Source of the DNA: Aliivibrio fischeri ATCC 7744 = JCM 18803 = DSM 507
GTDB lineage: Bacteria; Pseudomonadota; Gammaproteobacteria; Enterobacterales; Vibrionaceae
Direction of reading: 5' to 3'
Length of the DNA stretch: 64,000 bases
Assembly (NCBI RefSeq): GCF_023983475.1
Contig: NZ_CP092712.1
Coordinates: 2,906,860-2,970,859, forward strand
A program made the translations under genes and the position numbers. Below are positions 12,427-22,852 of the stretch, piece by piece. The notes under the pieces are model-generated. The model was not told where the DNA came from. It did no database searches and saw only the letters and a list, made by a program, of their open reading frames with translations. The first letter of the stretch is position 1, and every line of letters begins with the position of its first letter.

Positions 12427-12502
12427 TGGTGGGCGATACCGGGCTCGAACCAGTGACCCCCTCCTTGTAAGGGAGGTGCTCTCCCAACTGAGCTAATCGC
12501 CC
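12427..12502 (-). tRNA. tRNA-Val (anticodon TAC)
   Basis: The minus strand gives GGGCGATTAGCTCAGTTGGG, anticodon loop CTTACAA, T-loop TTCGAGC and 3' TATCGCCC-ACCA, 76 nt with encoded CCA. It is the last tRNA of the spacer before 23S. Confidence 0.97.
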
Positions 12503-12533
12503 ACGAAAGTTTTAATTCCTTCGTGAGAAAGAA

Positions 12534-12609
12534 TGGTGGGTCGTGCAGGATTCGAACCTGCGACCAATTGATTAAAAGTCAACTGCTCTACCAACTGAGC
12601 TAACGACCC
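12534..12609 (-). tRNA. tRNA-Lys (anticodon TTT)
   Basis: The minus strand gives GGGTCGTTAGCTCAGTTGG, anticodon loop CTTTTAA, T-loop TTCGAAT and 3' ACGACCC-ACCA, 76 nt with encoded CCA. It is the middle tRNA of the Glu-Lys-Val spacer cluster characteristic of Vibrionaceae. Confidence 0.97.
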
Positions 12610-12611
12610 AA

Positions 12612-12687
12612 TGGTATCCCGTAGGGGAGTCGAACCCCTGTTACCGCCGTGAAAGGGCGGTGTCCTAGGCCTCTAGACGAACGGGAC
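12612..12687 (-). tRNA. tRNA-Glu (anticodon TTC)
   Basis: The minus strand gives GTCCCGTTCGTCTAGAGG, anticodon loop CTTTCAC, T-loop TTCGACT and 3' ACGGGAT-ACCA, 76 nt. The first acceptor pair is G1-U72, a wobble, with discriminator A; E. coli tRNA-Glu has G1-C72 and discriminator G. It is the first tRNA of the spacer, about 95 bp after 16S. Confidence 0.96.
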
Positions 12688-12782
12688 ACTGGATATTTGA
12701 AGATGTTGGGCATCTTCATTGCTTCTTTACGTTTTTAACCTAATCAATCTGTGTGAACACTCATAAATCGTAATCTATCGTT

Positions 12783-14334
<1,552 letters not shown>

Positions 14335-14485
14335 AAAGTTTTTTGGTTTGTTTCAGCAGAAACAAAACCGACTCAATGATTAATACTGATTGTTACATAA
14401 AAGTAATTTTGTGTAGTCACTCAGTTCATTGATAATTTGTTGATTATCAATTCACAAGTGCCCACACAGATTAATAGGTTTCTAA

Positions 14486-14497
14486 TTTTTAAAGAGC
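14486..14497 (-). promoter_or_regulatory. boxA-like element in the rRNA leader
   Basis: The minus strand reads GCTCTTTAAAAA, upstream of 16S. It matches the boxA core CTCTTTAA that seeds the antitermination complex on the leader transcript. Confidence 0.65.
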
Positions 14498-14546
14498 TTT
14501 TCTTCTACTTTCAAAGCGTTTCCGCTTTTCTGTGAAGAGGACGGTC

Positions 14547-14574
14547 ATTTTATCGATTTAAGTTTCAGTGTCAA
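14547..14574 (-). promoter_or_regulatory. rRNA operon promoter P2
   Basis: The minus strand has TTGACA (-35, 14574-14569), a 16-bp spacer and TAAAAT (-10, 14552-14547), followed by a GACCG discriminator. It lies about 215 bp upstream of the 16S 5' end. Confidence 0.75.
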
Positions 14575-14671
14575 AGTGTCAAGCACTTATTTGAAACTAA
14601 ATTTTTAATTGCCGTTCTGACCTTGGTTGCTAACCCCTTATGGGATGGGCTCTCCGTGTCAGTGAGGTCGC

Positions 14672-14699
14672 ATTATAGAGAGTTAGATCACATTAGCAA
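14672..14699 (-). promoter_or_regulatory. rRNA operon promoter P1 with A/T-tract UP element
   Basis: The minus strand has TTGCTA (-35, 14699-14694), a 16-bp spacer and TATAAT (-10, 14677-14672), then a G/C-rich discriminator GCGACC, typical of stringently controlled rrn P1. Directly upstream are T8-G-A6 tracts (about 14704-14719) that look like an UP element. The 487-bp interval 14335-14821 holds P1, P2 and the leader boxA, plus the short upstream region of yrdA; I see no gene in it. Confidence 0.85.
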
Positions 14700-14821
14700 G
14701 CCCTTTTTTCAAAAAAAATCGTTTTTTTGTTTTTATGGTTAAAGTCCATACAAATCGGTGCTAAATTATCTTTTATAACGCATATTATTAACACTAAATT
14801 ATCATTTTTGAGGTTTATTCT

Positions 14822-15367
14822 ATGATTTCTTCATTACGACGCTATAAATCAAACTTTCCTTCAATCAGCTCTAATACTTATATAGATGCCTCTTCTGTAT
14901 TAATTGGAGAAATTACTATTGGTCAAGACTCTAGTGTTTGGCCTTTGGTTGTTGCTAGAGGTGATGTAAATAGTATTTCTATTGGCGATAGAACAAATAT
15001 TCAAGATGGTTCAGTTTTGCATGTTACCCATAAAAACCCTGAGAACCCAAAAGGTGCACCTTTAGTTATTGGCAATGATGTCACTATTGGTCACAAAGTT
15101 ATGTTGCATGGTTGCGTAATTGAAGACCGAGTTCTTGTTGGAATGGGAAGCATTATTCTAGACAACGCTTATATTGAGGCTGATGTAATGATTGGTGCAG
15201 GCTCTCTTGTTCCACCAAACAAGCGTCTTGAAAGTGGCTACCTTTATATAGGTAGCCCAGTAAAACAAGTTCGCCCTCTATCTATAGAGGAAATTGCATC
15301 ACTTAAAAAATCTGCATTAAATTACGTTAATTTTAAGAATGACTATATAGAAGAAGAAATTAATTAA
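14822..15367 (+). CDS. yrdA: Gamma-carbonic anhydrase family protein YrdA
   Basis: 181 aa made mostly of left-handed beta-helix hexapeptide repeats (VLIGEITIGQDSSVWPLVV, LVIGNDVTIGHKVMLHGC). Histidines at 70, 91 and 96 fall where the gamma-class zinc ligands sit, in HVTH and TIGHKVMLHG. Family members bind zinc as trimers; YrdA's physiological reaction is not established. ATG 14822 is preceded by TGAGG. It converges with yrdB, with the two coding ends overlapping by 8 bp. Confidence 0.9.
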   Translation: MISSLRRYKSNFPSISSNTYIDASSVLIGEITIGQDSSVWPLVVARGDVNSISIGDRTNIQDGSVLHVTHKNPENPKGAPLVIGNDVTIGHKVMLHGCVIEDRVLVGMGSIILDNAYIEADVMIGAGSLVPPNKRLESGYLYIGSPVKQVRPLSIEEIASLKKSALNYVNFKNDYIEEEIN

Positions 15368-15623
15368 TTTCAATCTCTCCTGAAGCATTGAATTCTTCAT
15401 CTTCAATCAATGCTTCAGCTTTCTCTTCTATATCAAAGCGTAACTGGTTAAAAACCTCATTCGCTTTATCATGATGGCAAATAGATTCACCACTTTCTTC
15501 TTCAAGCCATGAGAATGAAACTGAACAGTTAATTAAGCTTCCCATTTGTTGTGCTGAAAAACGCACACGCTGCTTTTCTAGTTCTACGGTTAAATCGTCT
15601 GAAAAGAGAATCGACTGATTCAT
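15360..15623 (-). CDS. yrdB: DUF1488 family protein (YrdB-like)
   Basis: 87 aa, starting [20 protein letters not shown], an acidic small protein resembling E. coli YrdB (about 85 aa). Its function is unknown. Its ATG overlaps the aroE stop by one base (TAATG), so it is translationally coupled to aroE, and the tsaC-aroE-yrdB order matches E. coli. Its last codons overlap the convergent yrdA end. Confidence 0.75.
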   Translation of the reverse strand: MNQSILFSDDLTVELEKQRVRFSAQQMGSLINCSVSFSWLEEESGESICHHDKANEVFNQLRFDIEEKAEALIEDEEFNASGEIEIN

Positions 15624-16444
15624 TACATACCTTCTAAGTTCTTTCGTAATTCACGCAAAATTTGTTTACTACCTGGGCGTAGCCCTCTCCATACAGTAAA
15701 GCTTTCTGCAGCCTGACCAACTAGCATTCCTAATCCATCATAAGCTTGGTAAGCATCATTTTCTAATGCCCATTGATTAAAGATGGTTTTACCAGAGCCA
15801 TACATCATGTCATAGCTAATCGCACCACCTGAGAATATGACAGGATCAATCTGAGGAAGCTCCCCAGATAAGCTTGCTGATGTTGAATTGATAATGACAT
15901 CAAACCCTTTATTAATGTCACTCATCTCTTTTGCTTCTATCCTTCCATAAGAAGAAAACAACCCTGCAAGTTGTTTTGCTTTTTCATAAGTTCGATTAAC
16001 AAGCGTAATGGAAGCTGGGTTTTGCTTTAATAAAGGAAGAATGACACCACGAGCTGCGCCACCAGCACCAATTAATAAAATGTGTTTATCTTCTAAAGGT
16101 ACTTGGTACTGCAATAAGTCTTGAACTAATCCTTCGCCATCGGTGTTATCACCTAAAATAATGCCATCATCCAATTTTTTAAGTGTGTTTACCGCTCCTG
16201 CGAGTTTTGCTCTTTCTGTTAATTGATCAGCAAACTGAAACGCTTCCTCTTTAAAAGGGACTGTTACATTGCAGCCTTTTCCTTGTTGAGAAAAAAACGC
16301 TGTTACTGACTCAACAAAACCGTTTATTGGTGCTTCAATTGCTGAATATTCTAAATCCTGCATTGTTTGACGAGCAAATAGGGTATGAATAAAAGGTGAT
16401 TTGCTGTGTTTAATCGGATTACCAAAAACGGCATACTTGTCCAT
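15623..16444 (-). CDS. aroE: Shikimate dehydrogenase (NADP+)
   Basis: 273 aa (E. coli 272). The substrate-binding SKSPFIH motif is at the N terminus. Catalytic K65 lies in [12 protein letters not shown]86 in GAVNTL and D102 in GDNTDGEG. The NADP-binding [15 protein letters not shown] and NRT motifs follow. It reduces 3-dehydroshikimate to shikimate in aromatic amino acid synthesis. It is followed by overlapping yrdB and preceded, 72 bp upstream, by tsaC. Confidence 0.96.
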   Translation of the reverse strand: MDKYAVFGNPIKHSKSPFIHTLFARQTMQDLEYSAIEAPINGFVESVTAFFSQQGKGCNVTVPFKEEAFQFADQLTERAKLAGAVNTLKKLDDGIILGDNTDGEGLVQDLLQYQVPLEDKHILLIGAGGAARGVILPLLKQNPASITLVNRTYEKAKQLAGLFSSYGRIEAKEMSDINKGFDVIINSTSASLSGELPQIDPVIFSGGAISYDMMYGSGKTIFNQWALENDAYQAYDGLGMLVGQAAESFTVWRGLRPGSKQILRELRKNLEGM

Positions 16445-16516
16445 GTAAAAATATTTCCTGCAATGAAAGAACTAAAATGATGTGAGTAACCTTACCTTAA
16501 ACCAATCATTGATGCA

Positions 16517-17074
16517 TTACCCCTGACGCAGCGTATTACCTGTTTTCGCATCACGAATTTCAGTAGGTTGAGTCCGATTACCTACTTCACCTTGAAAAAT
16601 GACTACCCCCGTATCCCCTAGTTGAGCTTCAACTTCAGCAACACTTCGACAAGGTTCCAATCCTGAAAGGTTAGCACTCGTTGAAGTAATAGGTTTACCG
16701 AATGCGTTACAAATAGCTTTTACTTGAGGATGAGCTGTTACTCTGACAGCAATACTATCAAATTGCCCAGTAACTAAAGGTAATGTGCTTGTTTTCACTG
16801 GAACAATCCAAGTCACAGGGCCAGGCCATGATGCTTTAATGGTATTTACTTGCTCTTCTGTTAATTGTTCTAAATCGATATAAGGTAATAATTGCTCTAT
16901 AGATGCAGCAATCAAAATTAATCCTTTTTCTTTTGGTCTCTTTTTTACATCCAATAAATTCAGTAACGCTTGTTCGTTATCAGGATCACAACCAACACCA
17001 AAAACGCCTTCTGTTGGATAAGCGATAACATTCCCTTGCTTCAAGGCATCTACGACTTGATTTAGATTCTTCAC
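16517..17074 (-). CDS. tsaC: Threonylcarbamoyl-AMP synthase
   Basis: 185 aa, the short YrdC/Sua5-only form. Key segments are AYPTEGVFGVGCDP, KKRPKEKGLILI, WPGPVTWIVP and PITSTSANLSG, the basic dsRNA/ATP-binding cleft of the YrdC fold. It forms threonylcarbamoyl-adenylate from Thr, bicarbonate and ATP for t6A37 tRNA modification. It begins at GTG 17074; no in-frame ATG is available nearby. It is first in tsaC-aroE-yrdB and divergent from purE. Confidence 0.94.
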   Translation of the reverse strand: MKNLNQVVDALKQGNVIAYPTEGVFGVGCDPDNEQALLNLLDVKKRPKEKGLILIAASIEQLLPYIDLEQLTEEQVNTIKASWPGPVTWIVPVKTSTLPLVTGQFDSIAVRVTAHPQVKAICNAFGKPITSTSANLSGLEPCRSVAEVEAQLGDTGVVIFQGEVGNRTQPTEIRDAKTGNTLRQG

Positions 17075-17187
17075 ATTAATACCACTCTCTTCTATATATA
17101 GTATCTATTCTATTGATCTACTCAAATCACACAACCGCTTTCCTTTTTTGAATTGTCATCATTCATTAATAAGTTTAGCTTTTCCTT

Positions 17188-17203
17188 ACGCAAACGTTTT
17201 CCT
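17188..17203. promoter_or_regulatory. PurR box upstream of purEK
   Basis: ACGCAAACGTTTTCCT at 17188-17203 matches the PurR operator consensus ACGCAAACGTTTTCNT. It overlaps the -35 region of the purE promoter, which fits repression by PurR with hypoxanthine or guanine as corepressor. Confidence 0.88.
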
Positions 17204-17225
17204 TAATAAAAAATAACCGTATAAT
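17197..17225 (+). promoter_or_regulatory. purE promoter
   Basis: A perfect -10, TATAAT, at 17220-17225; 17 bp upstream sits a weak -35 (TTTTCC, 17197-17202) embedded in the PurR box. It drives purE and purK. Confidence 0.7.
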
Positions 17226-17273
17226 GCGGATAACTTTTCTATATTGCCAATATCTTTATTTAAGGAGTTCACA

Positions 17274-17759
17274 ATGAAAGTCGGTATTATCATGGGTTCA
17301 AAATCAGACTGGCCAACAATGAAACTAGCCGCTGAGATGCTTGACCGCTTTAATGTGCCTTATGAGACAAAAGTGGTTTCTGCTCATAGAACACCTCAGT
17401 TACTTGCCGATTATGCAACTCAAGCAAAAGATCGTGGCATCAAAGTAATTATCGCAGGTGCGGGTGGTGCAGCACACCTTCCTGGAATGGCAGCAGCATT
17501 CACAAGTGTTCCTGTTTTAGGTGTTCCAGTACAATCTCGAGCACTTAAAGGTATGGATTCATTACTTTCAATTGTACAGATGCCAAAAGGTATTGCTGTT
17601 GGTACTCTTGCGATAGGTGAAGCGGGAGCGGCTAATGCGGGTATCCTTGCAGCTCAAATCATTGGAACATCAAACGAAGAAGTAATGGCTGCGGTTGAAG
17701 CTTTCCGTAAAGAACAAACTGAAATGGTGTTAGAGAACCCAGATCCATCAGAGGATTAA
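17274..17759 (+). CDS. purE: N5-carboxyaminoimidazole ribonucleotide mutase
   Basis: 161 aa. It has the class I PurE motifs [17 protein letters not shown] with the catalytic histidine, and [11 protein letters not shown]. It converts N5-CAIR to CAIR in purine synthesis, using the product of PurK. I start at ATG 17274, with AAGGAG 7 bp upstream; the open frame extends 10 codons further but lacks a site. purK follows after 2 bp, so the two genes form one transcription unit under the PurR box. Confidence 0.96.
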
Positions 17760-17761
17760 TC

Positions 17762-18873
17762 ATGAATGTTCTTATTTTAGGTTCAGGTCAATTAGCACGA
17801 ATGATGTCTTTAGCTAGTGCTCCATTAAATATTGATGTGATCGCTTATGATGTTAATAGCCAACAAATTGTACATCCATTAACTCAACAGCCGATTGATT
17901 TATCATTAGAACAAGCCATTAAACAAGTCGATGTTATTACGGCTGAGTTTGAACATATTCCTCATCATATTCTAGATATTTGTAGTGTAAGTGGAAAATT
18001 TCAACCAACACCTGATGCAATAAAAGCAGGCGGTGATCGCCGCCTTGAAAAAAGTTATTAGATAACGCGCATGTTGCAAATGCCAAATACCATAATATCA
18101 ATACTAAACAGGACTTTTTGAATGCCATCGATACCGTTGGGATCCCTATGGTATTGAAGAGTGCGTTAGGCGGTTATGATGGAAAAGGTCAATGGCGCTT
18201 AAAAGACGTATCACAAGTTGATTCTATTTGGGAAGAAATGGATGAGTTAATTAAAAGCTCTCCAAATCAAGCAATAGTTGCAGAACAATTTATTCCATTT
18301 AACCGTGAAGTTTCACTCATTGGAGCTCGTAATAAAAACGGTCAAATGGTGACTTACCCACTGACTGAAAATGTTCATGTCGATGGTGTTCTTGCTTTAT
18401 CAACCGCTTTAGAAGGGACAAGTAATTTACAACAACAAGCCGATGAAATGTTTACCGCTATCGCTGATGAACTGAATTATATCGGAGTGCTTGCTATTGA
18501 GTTTTTCGATGTAGACGGAAAATTACTTGTAAATGAAATTGCTCCTCGTGTACATAATTCAGGGCACTGGACTCAACAAGGGACCGATATTTGCCAATTT
18601 GAAATGCACATTCGAGCGGTATGTAACTTACCATTAACGGGTAATCAATTACTTCGCTCAACTGCGATGATTAATATTTTAGGTGAAGATAGATTACCAG
18701 ATGAAATATTAACAATGCCGAATTGCCATATTCATTGGTATGGAAAAGAGAAGCGAGCGGGTAGAAAAATGGGACATATTAACGTGTGTGCCGACTCCCC
18801 TGAAATGCTACAAAAAGAGCTTTCTAAACTTGCAAATATTTTAGATAAACAAGCCTTTAAAGCTCTTTCTTAA
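17762..18873 (+). pseudogene. purK: N5-carboxyaminoimidazole ribonucleotide synthase, frameshifted
   Basis: ATP-grasp PurK split into two frames. Frame 1 (17762-18061) gives the N-terminal domain from [18 protein letters not shown] to [10 protein letters not shown], then TAG. The other frame continues [14 protein letters not shown] and then [20 protein letters not shown] through to the C terminus, ending [10 protein letters not shown]. The switch falls at a run of six As (18048-18053); adding one A restores a continuous protein of about 370 aa ([13 protein letters not shown]). Apart from that base all domains are intact. It could be a recent inactivating mutation, a sequencing error or rescued decoding. 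PurK makes N5-CAIR for PurE. Confidence 0.9.
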
Positions 18874-18885
18874 ATCTCAAGGTAT

Positions 18886-18916
18886 GAGTAACTTAATACT
18901 TGTGATTAAGTTACTC
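18886..18916. repeat. 12-bp inverted repeat between convergent purK and yrdD
   Basis: GAGTAACTTAAT (18886-18897) and ATTAAGTTACTC (18905-18916), perfect arms with a 7-nt loop. It has no T-tract on either side, so at best it is a weak terminator. The right arm overlaps the yrdD stop codon. Confidence 0.6.
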
Positions 18917-19480
18917 TGATTGGCTCTGAACTTCTGCACATTTTTTATCTGCACAGATTAAACGAGTTCCTGCCGCTGTTTCTTTTTTTAAAAGCAACTC
19001 AAAACCACATTTTTGACAACACCCTTGCTGTGGCTCTAAATTAACCGCAAAACGACAAGCAGGGTAAGCATCACATGCGTAAAATGATTTACCAAAACGA
19101 GATTGTTTCTCTTGTAGATGTCCTTTATGACAACTAGGGCAAACCGTTTCTGTCTGCGACGACTCTTTCTTTTGTTCTAAAGATTCAATATGAGTACATG
19201 ATGGATATGCAGAACAACCGATAAACATTCCATATCGACCTTGTCTCAACACCAATTCACTTTCACATTGAGGGCATGGGATCCCTAACTCTTTCACTAC
19301 ATGACCATCATTACTTTTTAATGGACGAATATAGTCACATTCAGGGTAATTTTGACAGCCTAAAAATGGACCTCTTTTTCCATAACGGATACTTAGTTCA
19401 CCGCTACATTGAGGGCATATTTCATGCTCTAACGCATGCTCATGCGCTTGAAATAATTCTTTATCAATCTTTCCAGACAT
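18911..19480 (-). CDS. yrdD: Topoisomerase I C-terminal-type zinc-ribbon protein (YrdD family)
   Basis: 189 aa containing four Cys4 zinc ribbons of the topoisomerase I C-terminal type: CPQCSGEL...CQNYPEC, CPQCESEL...CSAYPSC, CPSCHKGH...CDAYPAC and CQKCGFEL...CADKKC. E. coli YrdD has the same architecture without a topoisomerase catalytic domain. A nucleic-acid-binding role is likely, but the function is unproven. It is downstream of smg and dprA on the same strand. Confidence 0.85.
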   Translation of the reverse strand: MSGKIDKELFQAHEHALEHEICPQCSGELSIRYGKRGPFLGCQNYPECDYIRPLKSNDGHVVKELGIPCPQCESELVLRQGRYGMFIGCSAYPSCTHIESLEQKKESSQTETVCPSCHKGHLQEKQSRFGKSFYACDAYPACRFAVNLEPQQGCCQKCGFELLLKKETAAGTRLICADKKCAEVQSQSE

Positions 19481-19490
19481 TCTCTCAGCC

Positions 19491-19964
19491 TTAGTGAGTC
19501 AAGCCTACATCAGAGGTATACAATAACTCTTCCATCTGTGTATAAGCGCTTTCCTGTCCTGGAACATTAAACAATACCATTAGAACAACCCACTTTAGAT
19601 CATCTAATGACAGTTCATCCGTTTCTAAAGCCATTACTTGCTCAATCACCATTTCACGAGTTTCGCTAGTAAGTACTTTAATTTGTTCTAAGAAAAGTAA
19701 AAAACCACGACATGCCGTATTTATCCCATCAATTTCTTGTTGAGTATAAATTCGCATTGACGTTGACGTTCCTGTTGCAACACGAGCGTGCTCGTCCGTA
19801 TCTTGTAAACGAGCCAGATCTTCTAACCAATCTAACGCTTTATATACTGCTTCTTGGTGAAAGCCTGCTTTTAATAATTCTTCTTCAAGTTTTTCTTGTT
19901 CTACGTTTAGTTCAACATCACTATGGATATATGTTTCAAATAGATACATAAGAACATCCATCAT
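19491..19964 (-). CDS. smg: Smg family protein (DUF494)
   Basis: 157 aa, opening [20 protein letters not shown], characteristic of Smg. It is acidic and mostly helical. The function is unknown; the gene is conserved next to dprA (smf) in gammaproteobacteria, as here (2-bp gap after dprA, 10 bp before yrdD). Two consecutive ATG codons (19964 and 19961) could start it. Confidence 0.9.
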   Translation of the reverse strand: MMDVLMYLFETYIHSDVELNVEQEKLEEELLKAGFHQEAVYKALDWLEDLARLQDTDEHARVATGTSTSMRIYTQQEIDGINTACRGFLLFLEQIKVLTSETREMVIEQVMALETDELSLDDLKWVVLMVLFNVPGQESAYTQMEELLYTSDVGLTH

Positions 19965-19966
19965 GG

Positions 19967-21076
19967 CTAGCCCCTCCGCTTTTTAATGTAACCCCCTGGG
20001 ACTGCAGCGATGAAACCTTGCAACTCTAATTCAAGTAATTGCATCATGATTTCATGTACAGGCATCTGACACCGCTCTGCGATTATATCAACAGGCGTCG
20101 CCTCACTGCCTACGGTAGCGAACACTTCAGGAAATGGCAATTGTTCTGTGATAACTTCTTGATCGAATAAGGACGGTTGGTGAGATATTGCACATTCAGT
20201 TAAAGCCCCAATTTCATCAAAAATATCTTCTGGTGATGAAACCAGTTTTGCTCCTGCTTTAATTAAGCTATTTGATCCTTGAGCTGTAGGGTTTTGAATC
20301 GACCCTGGAAGCGCAAAGACTTCTCGACCTTGTTCATTAGCATACCTTGCTGTAATCAGCGATCCTGAACGCTCAGCAGCTTCAACAACCAATACCCCCG
20401 TCGAGAGTCCACTAATGATCCTATTTCGCCTGGGGAAATTATCAGCTCTTGGTGGTGTGTCAGGTCTAAACTCAGAAACCAAGGCGCCATTTTCACTCAC
20501 TCGCTGAGCCAAGGCTCGATGCTTAGCTGGGTATATCTTTTCTAGTCCAGAACCAAGAACTGCAATGGTTTTTCCTTTTGCTTCTATTGCACCATGATGT
20601 GCATACCCATCCACACCTAACGCAAGACCACTGGTTACAACATAATTATGTTGAACAATTGAGCGAGCAAATTCTTTAGAGCAATCTAATCCTTCAAGAC
20701 TGGCATTTCTACTCCCAACTATCGCAACTTGTGGTTCAGACAAACACAACGCATCGCCCTTAACAAAAAGTACAGGAGGTGGAGCACTAATCTCAGACAA
20801 CAACTTAGGGTATCTAGGGTCGGTTAATGGCAAGATAGTATGATCAGAACTCTTTGCTTGCCAAGTCAAGCAGGCCTCAACTTGCTTATTCCCCATCTGT
20901 TTTAAATAAGTAATTTGAGATGAAGATAAGCCTAAAGCTTGTAACTGCTCATTATTGTATTGCAGAATATTTTCAACTGAATCGACACTGAGTAAACGAG
21001 ACATTACCTTCCCACCTACTCTAGGACAAAAGCATAAAGTTAACCAAGCCGATAGATGATCTTCAGAAATGGGCAT
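19967..21076 (-). CDS. dprA: DNA processing protein DprA (Smf)
   Basis: 369 aa. An N-terminal SAM-like region precedes the extended Rossmann fold with [43 protein letters not shown] and [14 protein letters not shown]-terminal winged-helix region (about residues 305-365) follows. DprA binds incoming single-stranded DNA and loads RecA during natural transformation. It heads the dprA-smg-yrdD group. The same window carries comM, a second transformation gene, which fits Vibrionaceae competence. Confidence 0.95.
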   Translation of the reverse strand: MPISEDHLSAWLTLCFCPRVGGKVMSRLLSVDSVENILQYNNEQLQALGLSSSQITYLKQMGNKQVEACLTWQAKSSDHTILPLTDPRYPKLLSEISAPPPVLFVKGDALCLSEPQVAIVGSRNASLEGLDCSKEFARSIVQHNYVVTSGLALGVDGYAHHGAIEAKGKTIAVLGSGLEKIYPAKHRALAQRVSENGALVSEFRPDTPPRADNFPRRNRIISGLSTGVLVVEAAERSGSLITARYANEQGREVFALPGSIQNPTAQGSNSLIKAGAKLVSSPEDIFDEIGALTECAISHQPSLFDQEVITEQLPFPEVFATVGSEATPVDIIAERCQMPVHEIMMQLLELELQGFIAAVPGGYIKKRRG

Positions 21077-21084
21077 AACTTTAT

Positions 21085-22155
21085 TTATTCCTCATTAGGA
21101 GACACCGCTATAACGCCTTTGTGTATTGGCATTTCACTTTTTGTGATGAGTGCTAAGCTAAATTTTTCATAAGGTCTAATAACGATTAACTCACCAATTT
21201 CAGTCTGGGGCAATTGAATACCTTTTTTCTTGGTGTCTTTATCCGTCTCATAGTAATACTCGCCTTTATTACCATTAACAATATTTCCTTCCTCTCTCAA
21301 AGAAAACATACTTCCTTGTAATAAGCCGTCATTACTTCCTTTATCGATCACCGCGACTTGATTAACCGCTAAGTATTCTCCACCATCAATTGAACCTAAT
21401 ATGGATACATCAATATCTATTGGTGCAGGCTGGGGATAAAAAGTTGTTGTTAATTCTGTTTTTATTTCATCAGAAGAAATAGGTAAAACCACATCGTTAA
21501 TTGCAATTTCTTGCTGCTGTTTAATGATTTTTAACCCGCTCATTCCTTCATTTCTTTCAGCTAACTCTGCAACACCTACAAGACGAAGAGCGTAAGATGA
21601 AGCTTTGTCATCCTGACGAGAAAACTCATTAACGACTCGGTATATGCCCCATTCTTTATGTGATAACTCGGCATCCACATACACTCTTTCACTCGCACTT
21701 AAAAATTTACGACCGTCACTGGTTCCTAGCACTCTGTATGACGTTTCATAATTTATGTCGTCGATTAAACGATCGGACTGTAAATAAGGCACAACTAAAC
21801 TCGTCGGTAATGTAGGGACAGGCTCTTTCACTACCTTACGCACTTTAGGCGACAATTTCTTAAGCGGCTTAATACTTAATACTGGGCTTCCATTATGCCA
21901 AGTTAACGTTAATTCATCCCCTGGGTAAATTAAGTGAGGATTATTTATACCAGGGTTAATTTTCCATAGTTTTGGCCAAAACCAAGGACTATCTAAGAAT
22001 AACGCCGAAATATCCCAGAGAGTATCCCCTTTCTTAACGGTGTATTGTTCCGGGTAATCTTGTTTTAAAACCAGTTTATCGTCACTTGATATTGATGGTG
22101 ATGAAAATAAAATAGCGCTAATTAATGATGAAAAAATGAGTGTTTTTTTTAACAT
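21085..22155 (-). CDS. Exported LysM-domain protein
   Basis: 356 aa. An N-terminal hydrophobic signal peptide (about residues 1-23, no lipobox) precedes a LysM domain at about residues 36-85 ([20 protein letters not shown] ... [12 protein letters not shown]), which binds peptidoglycan glycan strands. The rest (to 356) has no motif I recognise. It lies 8 bp upstream of dprA on the same strand and is divergent from def. The def / LysM / dprA arrangement is a conserved proteobacterial neighbourhood, but the protein's role is not established. Confidence 0.85.
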   Translation of the reverse strand: MLKKTLIFSSLISAILFSSPSISSDDKLVLKQDYPEQYTVKKGDTLWDISALFLDSPWFWPKLWKINPGINNPHLIYPGDELTLTWHNGSPVLSIKPLKKLSPKVRKVVKEPVPTLPTSLVVPYLQSDRLIDDINYETSYRVLGTSDGRKFLSASERVYVDAELSHKEWGIYRVVNEFSRQDDKASSYALRLVGVAELAERNEGMSGLKIIKQQQEIAINDVVLPISSDEIKTELTTTFYPQPAPIDIDVSILGSIDGGEYLAVNQVAVIDKGSNDGLLQGSMFSLREEGNIVNGNKGEYYYETDKDTKKKGIQLPQTEIGELIVIRPYEKFSLALITKSEMPIHKGVIAVSPNEE

Positions 22156-22272
22156 GGTCCGCTTTCCTTGTCAGACATACCAACCGATGCTGTCATTTGC
22201 TCAATAAAATGTCTAGAATTGGAGCTATTAGGTTTATGCCGTTTTCGGCGCAGTTCAACATTTAGAGTAATT

Positions 22273-22782
22273 ATGGCTTTATTAGAAGTTTTAACGTTTC
22301 CGGACGATCGTCTACGCACCGTAGCAAAACCGGTAGAAGCAGTAACACCTGAAATCCAAAAGTTTGTCGATGACATGATTGAAACCATGTACGACGAAGA
22401 AGGTATTGGCCTTGCTGCTACGCAAGTTGATTTCCACCAACGTATTGTTGTGATCGATGTATCTGACACTCGTGACGAACCAATGGTATTAATCAACCCT
22501 GTTATCACACAAAAAAGTGGCGATGATGGCATAGAAGAAGGTTGCTTATCTGTTCCTGGCGCAAAAGGAATGGTTCCTCGTTCTGCTGAAGTATCAGTAA
22601 CAGCTCTTGATCGCGATGGTAAAGAATTTAGCTTTGATGCTGATGATTTATTAGCTATCTGTGTTCAGCACGAACTGGATCACCTTGATGGCAAGTTATT
22701 CGTTGATTACTTATCGCCTCTAAAGCGTAAGCGTATTAAAGAAAAACTAGAGAAGATTAAAAAATTCAACGCTAAAAACTAA
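22273..22782 (+). CDS. def: Peptide deformylase
   Basis: 169 aa, the same length as E. coli Def. All three motifs are present: GIGLAATQ (residues 45-51), EGCLS with metal ligand C91, and HELDH with ligands H133 and H137 and catalytic E134. It removes the formyl group from nascent N-terminal methionine. I start at ATG 22273 ([20 protein letters not shown]); the open frame continues upstream to 22168 but those residues are not part of the family. Fmt, which adds the formyl group, follows. Confidence 0.97.
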   Translation: MALLEVLTFPDDRLRTVAKPVEAVTPEIQKFVDDMIETMYDEEGIGLAATQVDFHQRIVVIDVSDTRDEPMVLINPVITQKSGDDGIEEGCLSVPGAKGMVPRSAEVSVTALDRDGKEFSFDADDLLAICVQHELDHLDGKLFVDYLSPLKRKRIKEKLEKIKKFNAKN

Positions 22783-22792
22783 CCATCGTAAG

Positions 22793-22826
22793 CCCAAATA
22801 AGCAGTAAGTAACTGCCTTATTTGGG
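22793..22826 (+). repeat. Stem-loop between def and fmt
   Basis: CCCAAATAAG-CAGT (22793-22806) pairs with ACTG-CCTTATTTGGG (22812-22826) with a single bulged base. There is no T-tract after it, so it looks like an mRNA processing or stability hairpin rather than a terminator. fmt starts 26 bp later. Confidence 0.6.
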
Positions 22827-22852
22827 TTGATATTAGAGACTCCGAGGTCAAC

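Noticed and set aside
18040..18062. Programmed -1 frameshifting in purK
   Set aside because: The A6G run allows a -1 slip to restore the frame, but the zero-frame phase (GAA AAA AGT) is not the X-XXY-YYZ phase used by dnaX-type sites, and PurK is not known to be made this way. I treat it as a mutation or sequence error.
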